The position numbers and the translations under genes were made by a program. The notes beneath the pieces are model-generated. The model made no database searches. It saw nothing but the letters and a program-made list of their open reading frames with translations, and had not been told where the DNA came from. This document shows positions 6,416-12,975 of a stretch of DNA of 12,975 nucleotides, piece after piece. Location of the stretch: contig JACQQB010000009.1 in NCBI GenBank assembly GCA_016207225.1, forward strand, positions 1-12,975, read 5' to 3'. The DNA is from Microcaldota archaeon. Lineage in GTDB: Archaea > Micrarchaeota > Micrarchaeia > Burarchaeales > JACQQB01. How positions within the stretch are numbered: the first letter of the stretch is position 1; every line of letters starts with the position of its first letter.

Positions 6416-7416
6416 TTCCTATCCACTCTTGCACCATTCTTAGCCAAATTAGCAACAAATGCCAAATAACCTTCAGTGTTCAATGCGTTCACAATCCTGT
6501 CAACATTTTTCTTATTGGCTAAAGCAAAACATGCACCGCCCTTTCCTCCAGCCCCGGTCAGCTTACCCCCATAAGCACCATTCTGTACTGCCAATTTAAT
6601 CGCTTTATCTATCTCTTCTGTAGAAACATTAGAATTTCTGAGTAACTCATGATTTTTACTCAAAAGCCTGCCTAATCGTTCTGGATTTCCATCTATTCTC
6701 AGTTCGTTTAAAATCTCATTAAAAACAGATTTATACGACCCTAACAACTCTTCCCTTTCCTTTTCTGTGAGTTCTTCCGGTTTTTTCTTTATTTTATTGG
6801 CCATTGCAAACCTTTCTATCAGCTGAGAAGTGCCTTCCCTAGCATCTTTATATGTGCTTATTGCAACTATTGCGGTATCCTTGGGCAGCTCAAGCTTCAT
6901 GTTCTTAAAATTAAATTCTGTCGGATTAAACGTTTTCCTAAACAACTGCGCTTCCCCGGCAATAACTGTCCTTGCATCTATTCCACTCGCCTTTCCTCCA
7001 TGTGCAACATTCTCTGCTATCTGTGTAATCTCAAATAGTTTATCCACAGTCATTTCACTATTTACATATCTAGAGAAAGCAATTGCCATCGCACTTGCAA
7101 TACTGGCAGAATTTCCCATGCCCTTAGGCGCACCGCCAAAAATAATCCTAGCCCTGAAAGTTTCCTTTCTATCCCCGGCCAATTTAAGATAGATAGGTTT
7201 GCAAAACTCTAAAATTTTCTCTCCTTTGAAATCCCCATTACCGTATATTGTAGCCTTACCCACGTCACTCTCCAAGAGCAACTTCCCCTCATTGCCTATA
7301 ACTTCCAGTTCAACTGAATTCCTTCTATCAACTGGCAAGGCAACAGCTGGGGCACCATAAACCACATAATGCTCACCACAGAGAATTATCTTAGCAGGTG
7401 AAGAAGCAACGATCAT
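6412..7416 (-). CDS. mvk: mevalonate kinase
   Basis: Mevalonate kinase phosphorylates mevalonate with ATP in the isoprenoid pathway that feeds archaeal membrane lipids. The GHMP-kinase motifs are complete: motif 1 PAKIILCGEHYVVYG (7-21, Lys9), the ATP loop GAPKGMGNSAS (95-105), HGGKASGIDA with Asp147 as the probable catalytic base, and motif 3 GGKLTGAGGKGG (283-294). The 334-residue length is usual. An in-frame ATG at 7473 would add 19 residues lying over the end of the upstream gene with no family resemblance. ATG 7416 is preferred because it overlaps that gene's TGA as ATGA, has GTGAG 3 bases upstream (7424-7420), and puts motif 1 at the N-terminus as in the family. It is the last gene of the pcm operon. 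Its stop shares CTAG with the convergent aminotransferase. Confidence 0.9.
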   Translation of the reverse strand: MIVASSPAKIILCGEHYVVYGAPAVALPVDRRNSVELEVIGNEGKLLLESDVGKATIYGNGDFKGEKILEFCKPIYLKLAGDRKETFRARIIFGGAPKGMGNSASIASAMAIAFSRYVNSEMTVDKLFEITQIAENVAHGGKASGIDARTVIAGEAQLFRKTFNPTEFNFKNMKLELPKDTAIVAISTYKDAREGTSQLIERFAMANKIKKKPEELTEKEREELLGSYKSVFNEILNELRIDGNPERLGRLLSKNHELLRNSNVSTEEIDKAIKLAVQNGAYGGKLTGAGGKGGACFALANKKNVDRIVNALNTEGYLAFVANLAKNGARVDRN

Positions 7417-8753
7417 TTTCTCACATATGCGACATAACCAAGAAGCAACAAAATTATCAAAGCTGGTGTGCACAATGATCCAGCCGGAGTCTCCTGCTGC
7501 CCGGCAGTTACAATGATTATCTGGTCCAAGCTTAAAGACATGTTACTTAATTTTTCTTGAATCTCAAGCAAATCGCTCTTACCCACCTTTTTACTTAAGC
7601 TTTGATTAATAGCTCTAAACTCCTCTCTTATCTCAGTGATGTTGTAACCTGGCACCTGATTCACCTTAACCTTAGCTAACTTAGTCGACACATTGGTCTT
7701 TAAAATCAGTACCTTGGCATACTCTTTCTGTCCTGCATCTATGGAGGTATTAACTATTGCAACGTTGAAACTAAATTCCTCGTCTTTAGCAAAGGCTTGC
7801 TTGTAGAGATTCTCCGAGGCTAAACCTATAATCTCATCATTCAAAGCAATGACTGCATTGTATTTTCTTTCTAGTTCCGGGTCATAAACATTAACTGCCA
7901 ACCTCGTGTATTTATCATTCAACTCACTTACTGCACCGTCTCTCCTATCACTCTGAACTTCAAACATCGTCTTCTTGGTCTCAGTGAAATTAATCAAATC
8001 ACTTGTTCTTTTTTCAACATTGCTAGCCCTTTCTGAAGCAGCTATGACTACTTCATTACCTTTCAAAAGATTTACTAAATTTATTGCAGAGTCCAAGGCG
8101 GTAAAGTTATACCTTGCCCCCGGACATATCGCATATACTGAAACTAAGTCACTATCAGTTAGCTCAAAAGATAATTCTCTAATGTCATTGAGCTTTTGTA
8201 ACTCATTATCCAAGGATTTAGTGCCCATCACAGGTCTCAAGTCCTGGAAAAAGTCACTTACGTTCCCATCAAGCATTAAAACTGCAACATACCAATCCCT
8301 TATAGTTAAAGCAAATTCCACGCTTCCTAAAACCTTACCACAAATTGGGGAGCTGTAACAAGCCTTTATACAAGAATCCTTATCCACGCAGGCTATGTTA
8401 TTAGTACCAGTAAAAATCTTGCATTGATTCTCCTGAGGTTGTCTGCTGTTATTATAACTCTCCATGAATTCTCTCAGTATCTGAACCCTTAACTTATATG
8501 TCTCAGTCAACGTAACATCAGTGGAGATGAAAACGCTTTCAATATCCTTGCCATCTCTAAGAAGAATACTTGAAGATTCATTAATCAGAAATGTTTCATT
8601 GCCATTCACAGTAATCAAAGCATAGTCATTGTTCCCAATCTTAATCTTCTTGATGCTATAATCATCATCAGGCTCAGTGTAATTTTTTACTATGTCCTCA
8701 GTCCCTGCAGCTACTAATAAGCTTAAAAGAAACAAGAATAATATCGCTCTCAT
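7413..8753 (-). CDS. uncharacterised extracytoplasmic protein with signal peptide, cysteine cluster, coiled-coil-like region and C-terminal membrane anchor
   Basis: I do not recognise this 446-residue protein. Residues 1-16 form a hydrophobic signal peptide (AILFLFLLSLLVAAG). A cysteine cluster lies at Cys111, 122, 128, 132 and 138, plus Cys210; outside the cell these would suit disulfides. About 180-410 is charged and mostly helical-looking, possibly coiled coil. Residues 429-443 (TPALIILLLLGYVAYV) form a membrane segment ending in RK, so the body should be outside and the short tail inside. Cys428 sits at the edge of that segment. About a dozen NxS/T sequons suggest heavy N-glycosylation in archaea. 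Its ATG overlaps the pcm stop (ATGA), and its TGA overlaps the mvk start, with a GA-rich ribosome binding site (about 8764-8757). A structural or envelope role is possible; no enzyme motif is visible. Confidence 0.85.
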   Translation of the reverse strand: MRAILFLFLLSLLVAAGTEDIVKNYTEPDDDYSIKKIKIGNNDYALITVNGNETFLINESSSILLRDGKDIESVFISTDVTLTETYKLRVQILREFMESYNNSRQPQENQCKIFTGTNNIACVDKDSCIKACYSSPICGKVLGSVEFALTIRDWYVAVLMLDGNVSDFFQDLRPVMGTKSLDNELQKLNDIRELSFELTDSDLVSVYAICPGARYNFTALDSAINLVNLLKGNEVVIAASERASNVEKRTSDLINFTETKKTMFEVQSDRRDGAVSELNDKYTRLAVNVYDPELERKYNAVIALNDEIIGLASENLYKQAFAKDEEFSFNVAIVNTSIDAGQKEYAKVLILKTNVSTKLAKVKVNQVPGYNITEIREEFRAINQSLSKKVGKSDLLEIQEKLSNMSLSLDQIIIVTAGQQETPAGSLCTPALIILLLLGYVAYVRK

Positions 8754-9391
8754 TCCAACCCCTCTCCATAAGCATGTTTTCCTATTAAAGGCACAAACAG
8801 CACTTCCATCAAATCTCTCCTTTCAACCTTGCCATTAATCTTCTCAACCAATATCAAAGTCTGCCAATACTTAGAACCAACAGGTACTAATAGCTTTCCA
8901 TTATCAGCTAATTGCCGAACTAAAGGCTCCGGTATCTCTGGAGCCGCAGCAGTAACTATTATCCTGTCAAAAGGTGCTTCTTTCACTAACCCCTCACTCC
9001 CATCAGCGTTTATTATCCTCACATTCTTAAAACGGAGCTTTTCGATATTCCTCCTTGCAAACTCAACAAGCTCCCCAAGCCTTTCAATCGTATATACCCC
9101 TCCTTTTTTCCCAACAAGCTCAGCCAATATTGCTGCCTGCCATCCGCTTCCTGTACCCACTTCAAGTATTTTCATTCCATCCTTAACATCCAAGACTCTG
9201 CTCATCGTGGCTACCATGCTAGGAGCAGAGATGGTTTGCCCATGGCCTATGCTTAGTGGTATGTCCACATACGCTTCCTTTGCATTCAAAACAAAAAGTT
9301 CTCTAGGCACCTTTCTTAATGCACTAGCTACTTTAGCATCTGCATATCCATGCTCCAGCAAATAATTTATCATCACTTCATTATCCTGCAT
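8750..9391 (-). CDS. pcm: protein-L-isoaspartate O-methyltransferase
   Basis: This enzyme uses S-adenosylmethionine to methylate L-isoaspartyl residues in damaged proteins, starting their repair, in the cytoplasm. The 213-residue length is normal. Family motifs are present in order: VPRELFV (28-34), the substrate-site segment GHGQTISAPSMVA (49-61), SAM motif I LEVGTGSGWQAAIL (76-89), the acidic end of strand 2 YTIER (100-104), NADGSEGL (about 127-134), FDRIIVTAAAPEIP, and GKLLVPVG. It is the first gene of a three-gene operon with the unknown surface protein and mevalonate kinase, and its TGA overlaps the next ATG. A TATA box about 27 bases upstream and no Shine-Dalgarno sequence suggest a leaderless transcript. 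Confidence 0.95.
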   Translation of the reverse strand: MQDNEVMINYLLEHGYADAKVASALRKVPRELFVLNAKEAYVDIPLSIGHGQTISAPSMVATMSRVLDVKDGMKILEVGTGSGWQAAILAELVGKKGGVYTIERLGELVEFARRNIEKLRFKNVRIINADGSEGLVKEAPFDRIIVTAAAPEIPEPLVRQLADNGKLLVPVGSKYWQTLILVEKINGKVERRDLMEVLFVPLIGKHAYGEGLE

Positions 9392-9408
9392 TAAAGGAAA
9401 GATAGGCT

Positions 9409-9417
9409 TTTATTAAT
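9409..9417 (+). promoter_or_regulatory. TATA-like box for the CorA-like/debranching enzyme unit
   Basis: TTTATTAAT is centred about 23 bases before the ATG at 9436, which has no Shine-Dalgarno sequence, consistent with a leaderless start. It overlaps the TATA element of the divergent pcm operon. Confidence 0.45.
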
Positions 9418-9422
9418 TTAAA
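9415..9422 (-). promoter_or_regulatory. TATA-like box for the pcm operon
   Basis: On the minus strand this reads TTTAAATT, centred about 27 bases before the pcm ATG at 9391. The whole divergent gap is 44 bases, so the two promoters share AT-rich sequence and may compete for TBP/TFB binding. Confidence 0.5.
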
Positions 9423-9435
9423 CCTTAGTAGATAC

Positions 9436-10410
9436 ATGCTAGCAGCCTCTTTGGAACAGTTTGAATTGATTGAAAAGCCCAAATCTAAAGAGTTAAAAGA
9501 TAAAAAAGTCTGGATAGACCTAAGCCTAAATGAAATTACTTTGCTAAAGGACTTTGGAATAACAAATCTAGACCACATGAAACTACAAAACTCGAACTAT
9601 CCAATGTATTTCGAACAGCCAAACTTTACTGGCATTGTACTATTCCTGCTCTCATTAAACGAGGGAAAAATCAAAAAAGAAAGGGCTTACCTATACTTTG
9701 ACAAATCCAAGCTAATAACAGTAAACTGCAGTGAAAAATTACAGTCTGCACTAGGCAATTTTAAAGAAAAAGCGGTTTCTAACCCTCCCATAGAAAAATT
9801 GGTCGTGTATGTACTTAATGAAATAATTGAACAAAACGGCAACATACTGGAGCAAATCGAAGACTTAACAGAATACATTGAAGAGCACGTGGCTAAGGTA
9901 AAAGAACTAAAGGTAGATGAGCTTTTTGCTTTGAAAAGGACTTCCCTGCAAATTAATAAAATTTTATGGCATACCCGTGAGCTCTTGTTCGAACTGAAAG
10001 TTGACAAGGTACACTTCTTCAATGCAAATGTAGAAAAACTCGAATTAGAAGCACTATACAACTCCCTTCTCTACTTTATAGACCTGAATAGTACATTGCA
10101 GCAAATCCTTACGGATTCATTAACGGTCTTTCACGCAATAGTTTCAAATAAAATCAACGCAACCATAAGGAGGTTAACTGTCATCACTATCATTCTGACC
10201 ATAGTCTCAACAGTAAGCATGTTCCCAAATACAATAGCCACAATATTCGGAGTTCCCTATTTCCCGCTAGAGGCGAATAAAGCAATTGATATTCTGGGCA
10301 TAATGCTTTTACCATGGCAAATAGTTCTCATTTTATTGTTCCTAAGCTCGATATTGCCTGGTGCCATTATCTATCTATGGTGGCGTAATATATCCAAGGG
10401 TCGTGCATGA
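9436..10410 (+). CDS. CorA-like (MIT superfamily) divalent cation transporter, GVP in place of GMN
   Basis: CorA proteins form pentameric channels for Mg2+ or other divalent cations, with a large N-terminal cytoplasmic domain and two C-terminal membrane helices. This 324-residue protein has that plan: an alpha/beta N-terminal part, a long charged helical stretch (about 118-240), TM1 about 247-270, a short loop and TM2 about 294-317, ending in WWRNISKGRA with positive charges inside. After TM1, where CorA has (Y/F)GMN, it reads FPNTIATIFGVPYFPLE, so GMN is GVP (272-274). The pattern PNTIATIFG still supports membership. GMN is the selectivity motif, so the ion may differ or the protein may form a divergent archaeal subgroup. 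The gene overlaps the debranching enzyme start by ATGA. The leaderless-type start at 9436 is the only ATG before residue 48. Confidence 0.8.
   Translation: MLAASLEQFELIEKPKSKELKDKKVWIDLSLNEITLLKDFGITNLDHMKLQNSNYPMYFEQPNFTGIVLFLLSLNEGKIKKERAYLYFDKSKLITVNCSEKLQSALGNFKEKAVSNPPIEKLVVYVLNEIIEQNGNILEQIEDLTEYIEEHVAKVKELKVDELFALKRTSLQINKILWHTRELLFELKVDKVHFFNANVEKLELEALYNSLLYFIDLNSTLQQILTDSLTVFHAIVSNKINATIRRLTVITIILTIVSTVSMFPNTIATIFGVPYFPLEANKAIDILGIMLLPWQIVLILLFLSSILPGAIIYLWWRNISKGRA
10396..10401 (+). promoter_or_regulatory. Shine-Dalgarno-like AAGGGT for the debranching enzyme gene
   Basis: AAGGGT sits 5 bases before the ATG at 10407, inside the end of the upstream gene. Together with the ATGA overlap it supports coupled translation and this start. 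Confidence 0.45.
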
Positions 10411-12248
10411 TAAGCTTCGATAAGAATTACCTGAATTATGAAAACGGAACTTCAAAAGAATGGATTATAGCTAATCATAAAGGTGGTTATGCTTCCTCTA
10501 CAATAATTGGAGAAAACACTAACAAGTACCACGGTCTACTCATCTTGCCAAAGGCACCACCAAGGGATCGTTATCTATTAGTTTCAAAACTAGAGGAAAC
10601 AATTTTACTAAATAACAAAAAATACCCTTTAACTAATGTTTACCAAGAAAACTTTAAACTCGACCCATTCCCAACATTTACCTATAAAATTGAAAATACA
10701 ACCATTGAAAAAAAAGTCTTTATGATCCATGCGGTCAATGCTACAATCGTCACATATTCCATTACCTCCACCTCCCCATATGTATTCACCTCTATTCCTG
10801 TAATAATCCATAGGGAAATTAACAATGAAAAAAATTCACCGACAATCTTCACCCAGTCCGAACATGAAAAAGGAACTAAAGTGAGAACAACAGATTTCAA
10901 TCTTTATTTCAGCTCAGATAAAGGAAAATACTCCAAAAATGAACAGTTGCTTGAAAATAACCAATTCAAGCCTGGGGCATTCATTCTCGAAACAAACGGA
11001 AATGAAAAATTTAATGTTGCAATGGGTGACATAGGCATAAGTAATGACTTCGATTCATTCTATCAATCAGAAGTGGAAAGAGCTTCCAAGCTCCTGGATA
11101 ATTTCTATTCAATCAACAAGGTGGCTAAAAACAATTTACTCGAAAATCTAGTGCTAACTACTGACTCCTTCATAGTTGAGGATAAAAATTATTATGGGAT
11201 CATTGCAGGCTACCCACTTTATACGGACTGGGGAAGGGACACCATGATCTCCTTGCCTGGTCTACTGCTTGCAACTGGCAGGTATAATGAAGCAAGGTCA
11301 ATACTTGATAAATATGCGACATACTGCAAAGATGGTTTTATACCCCACTACATCTCAGAAAAGCGCGAACCCAACTATGACCATGTTGACACTTCTCTTT
11401 TTTACATCTATGCAATATATGAGTTCTACAAATGCAAGAATGACACTACTTTGATCAGGGATAAGTTATGGAACCCGATTAAAAGCATAATCGAAACCTA
11501 TGAAAAAGGCGTAGCAGGCAAACTCCATATGGATATCGATGGTCTACTTGTTGTGGATAGCAAAACACCAGTAACATGGATGGACGCAAAAATCTCCAAT
11601 ATGCCACTAACTCCAAGAAACGGCAAGCCTGTCGAACTAAACGCCCTTTGGTACAACTCCCTAAAAATCGCCGAATATTTTGCCGACAAACTTAGCGATT
11701 CCCAAATGAAAGACCACTTAATCAGTATAAGCCAAAAAGTCAAACAAAACTTTTCCAAATTCTGGAACAGCTCTGAAGAATGCCTTTATGACCTTATAGA
11801 GCCCAACGATCCCAGCATAAGGCCTAACCAACTGTTTGCCGTTTCACTCGACTTTCCCTTAGTAGACAATGAAAAAGGAAGAAAAATCGTCCAGAAAGTC
11901 ATCAAGGAACTACTAACTCCCCATGGTATCATGAGCCTATCCAAAAAAGATAAAAACTATGTAAATACGACTGGGAAAACAGGAGACTCCATGGCAAGGG
12001 CTTATCACCAGGGAGCAATCTGGGTATGGCCAATGGGCCATTTCATTTCAGCGTACTTGAAGACTCACGGCAATAAAAAAGAAGCAGCTTCATTCCTAGA
12101 CTCTTTCTTTGACCAGACAAACCAAAAGGGACTAGCCGCTTTACCTGAAATATATGAACCGGAAACATTTTCCCCCGCAGGCTGCATCTCATATGCCGCT
12201 TCACTCGGAGAATTTTTAAGAGCTTATGTCCAAACTCAAAAAGAGTAA
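10407..12248 (+). CDS. glycogen debranching enzyme / amylo-alpha-1,6-glucosidase (GDE family)
   Basis: Enzymes of this family remove alpha-1,6-linked glucose branches from glycogen or related alpha-glucans in the cytoplasm. The protein is 613 residues, with no signal peptide, within the range of archaeal and bacterial GDEs. The N-terminal GDE_N domain (about 15-220) opens with EWIIANHKGGYASSTIIGEN and NKYHGLLIL (39-47), close to the family signature. The C-terminal (alpha/alpha)6-barrel GDE_C domain (about 245-605) holds AGYPLYTDWGRDTMISLPGL with Asp278, PVTWMDAK (Asp393), the segment PNQLFAVSLDFPLV, YHQGAIWVWPMG and LPEIYE (Glu581, Glu584). These acidic residues are the likely catalytic and substrate-binding set; I cannot assign the general acid by eye. 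It is translationally coupled to the CorA-like gene. It shows no frameshift or missing segment. Confidence 0.9.
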   Translation: MISFDKNYLNYENGTSKEWIIANHKGGYASSTIIGENTNKYHGLLILPKAPPRDRYLLVSKLEETILLNNKKYPLTNVYQENFKLDPFPTFTYKIENTTIEKKVFMIHAVNATIVTYSITSTSPYVFTSIPVIIHREINNEKNSPTIFTQSEHEKGTKVRTTDFNLYFSSDKGKYSKNEQLLENNQFKPGAFILETNGNEKFNVAMGDIGISNDFDSFYQSEVERASKLLDNFYSINKVAKNNLLENLVLTTDSFIVEDKNYYGIIAGYPLYTDWGRDTMISLPGLLLATGRYNEARSILDKYATYCKDGFIPHYISEKREPNYDHVDTSLFYIYAIYEFYKCKNDTTLIRDKLWNPIKSIIETYEKGVAGKLHMDIDGLLVVDSKTPVTWMDAKISNMPLTPRNGKPVELNALWYNSLKIAEYFADKLSDSQMKDHLISISQKVKQNFSKFWNSSEECLYDLIEPNDPSIRPNQLFAVSLDFPLVDNEKGRKIVQKVIKELLTPHGIMSLSKKDKNYVNTTGKTGDSMARAYHQGAIWVWPMGHFISAYLKTHGNKKEAASFLDSFFDQTNQKGLAALPEIYEPETFSPAGCISYAASLGEFLRAYVQTQKE

Positions 12249-12257
12249 TTTTAATAA
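12249..12257 (+). promoter_or_regulatory. TATA-like box for the ornithine cyclodeaminase-family gene
   Basis: TTTTAATAA is centred about 24 bases before the ATG at 12278. The start has no Shine-Dalgarno sequence, so a separate leaderless promoter is likely. It overlaps the T-rich end of the previous unit. Confidence 0.4.
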
Positions 12258-12263
12258 TTTTTT
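12258..12263 (+). terminator. oligo-T tract after the debranching enzyme gene
   Basis: Six T residues follow AATTTTAATAA just after the stop at 12248. Archaeal RNA polymerase often terminates at T-rich runs without a hairpin. Location in the 29-base gap before the next gene fits, though six T is short. Confidence 0.35.
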
Positions 12264-12277
12264 GTCCTATATAAAAT

Positions 12278-12975
12278 ATGGCAACAACAACTATTGATAC
12301 GAATACACTGATACTGACTGAAGCTGAAGTCAAGAACCTACTGGATATGAAGGATGTTCTGCAAGTTGTAGAGACTGCTTTTAAAGAGAAAGGTAACGGG
12401 AATGTGCAAATGCCTCCAAAGACCTACCTGACCTACCCTACTTTTCAAGGAGATCTAAGAGTAATGCCCTGCTACCTTCCGGGCTTATCCATTTCCGGAG
12501 TTAAGATTGTCAATGTCCATCCAAACAATTCACAATATTCAATACCTACAGTAATGGCTGCAGTCATTCTCGTCGATGTAGCAACAGGCATACCCAAGTC
12601 AATAATGGGAGGCACATGGCTGACTGCAATGAGAACAGGGGCTGCAAGCGCAGTTGCTACAAAATATCTTTCCAAGAAAAATGCAAAAACTCTAGGCTTA
12701 GTCGGTGCCGGGGTTCAGGCAATCAGTCAAACATTAGGGATTTTACAAGTAAGGCAAATAGAAGAAATTTTTGCTTCAAGCATGCACGAAGGCCCCCTGA
12801 AGAATTACCTCAATGCAATGGAGCAGTATGGCATAACCGGAAGAGTTAAAATAAATGTAGTAAAAGAACCAAGGGAAGCAGTTGAAAACATCGACATAGT
12901 CTGTACTACTACACCCGCCAGAAAGCCGGCTATTGACAGCGAATGGGTTACTAACGGCACCCACATAAATGCAAT
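12278..12975 (+). CDS. ornithine cyclodeaminase / alanine dehydrogenase family protein, 3' end outside window
   Basis: The frame is open from ATG 12278 to the window end, giving 232 complete residues of a family usually about 320-330 long. Members are NAD(P)-dependent and include ornithine cyclodeaminase, archaeal alanine dehydrogenase and imine reductases. Seen in order: LTEAEVKNLLDM (13-24), MPPKTYL (45-51), MPCYLPGLSISGVKIVNVHP with Lys76 as the likely substrate/catalytic lysine (63-82), LTAMRTGAASAVATKYL with Arg119 (115-131), the Rossmann motif GLVGAGVQA (140-148), and DIVCTTTPARKP (206-217). The family usually has Asp, Glu or another non-Gly residue where this has Gly111/Gly112 in MGGTWLT. 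Homologues with this sequence style in archaea are often alanine dehydrogenases, but the substrate cannot be fixed from the partial sequence. It probably has its own promoter. Confidence 0.88.
   Translation, partial: MATTTIDTNTLILTEAEVKNLLDMKDVLQVVETAFKEKGNGNVQMPPKTYLTYPTFQGDLRVMPCYLPGLSISGVKIVNVHPNNSQYSIPTVMAAVILVDVATGIPKSIMGGTWLTAMRTGAASAVATKYLSKKNAKTLGLVGAGVQAISQTLGILQVRQIEEIFASSMHEGPLKNYLNAMEQYGITGRVKINVVKEPREAVENIDIVCTTTPARKPAIDSEWVTNGTHINA

Noticed and set aside
7417..7473. Upstream ATG giving mevalonate kinase 19 more residues
   Set aside because: The extra residues lie in the coding end of the upstream gene, resemble no kinase N-terminus, and a better start with ATGA overlap exists at 7416.
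8829..9365. Open frame of 178 codons on + opposite pcm
   Set aside because: It is antisense to a clearly conserved methyltransferase and has low-complexity Ser/Pro/Leu composition typical of a shadow frame; no promoter or ribosome binding site was seen.
12268..12277. TATATAAAAT as TATA box for the ornithine cyclodeaminase-family gene
   Set aside because: It directly abuts the ATG at 12278, too close for a start at or upstream of that codon; the TTTTAATAA at 12249 is better placed.
12616..12849. Closed + frame of 77 codons near the window end
   Set aside because: It lies in another frame of the ornithine cyclodeaminase-family gene, which is open from 12278 to the edge with clear motifs.
1..12975. 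CRISPR array, tRNA, rRNA or insertion sequence
   Set aside because: Genes fill nearly all of the window, the gaps are under 90 bases, and no repeated spacer pattern, cloverleaf or transposase motif was seen.

Overview
The window looks like a compact, AT-rich archaeal chromosome segment. Evidence: a mevalonate kinase, an archaeal-type threonine synthase with an N-terminal zinc ribbon, TATA-like boxes about 23-29 bases ahead of several start codons that lack a ribosome binding site (leaderless transcription), GGTGAT-type ribosome binding sites at internal genes, and short gaps with ATGA start/stop overlaps. Genus cannot be read from the sequence; a small-genome (DPANN-like) or euryarchaeal lineage is a guess. 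I saw no rRNA, tRNA, CRISPR array, insertion sequence or prophage gene. No stretch over 300 bases lacks a gene.

Layout. Bases 2-43 hold what may be the last 13 codons of an upstream gene. A small MazG-like protein (68-316) and a GNAT-like acetyltransferase (360-1163) follow on the + strand. A very large minus-strand lipoprotein (3913-1166) carries three starch-binding-like beta domains, a carboxypeptidase-regulatory-like domain and a GH113-like TIM barrel. It is divergent from a two-gene amino-acid unit: threonine synthase (4000-5190) and a class I aminotransferase with a TTG start (5195-6415). This unit meets, on a shared CTAG stop, a minus-strand operon read as pcm (9391-8750), an unknown cysteine-containing membrane-anchored protein (8753-7413) and mevalonate kinase (7416-6412), joined by two ATGA overlaps. 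Divergent from pcm, across 44 bases, lies a second coupled pair: a CorA-like channel with GVP in place of GMN (9436-10410) and a glycogen debranching enzyme (10407-12248). The window ends inside an ornithine cyclodeaminase/alanine dehydrogenase-family gene (12278 onward).

How the genes may work together. Threonine synthase and the aminotransferase form an amino-acid unit. The debranching enzyme points to intracellular glycogen or another alpha-glucan, and the lipoprotein points to alpha-glucan or other glycan binding at the cell surface. The pcm/unknown/mevalonate kinase operon joins protein repair, an extracytoplasmic protein and isoprenoid lipid synthesis, with no obvious shared pathway. 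The observations most worth a second look are the lipoprotein, whose TIM barrel appears to lack both catalytic glutamates, the uncharacterised protein fixed between pcm and mevalonate kinase, and the missing key residues in the MazG-like, aminotransferase and CorA-like proteins.
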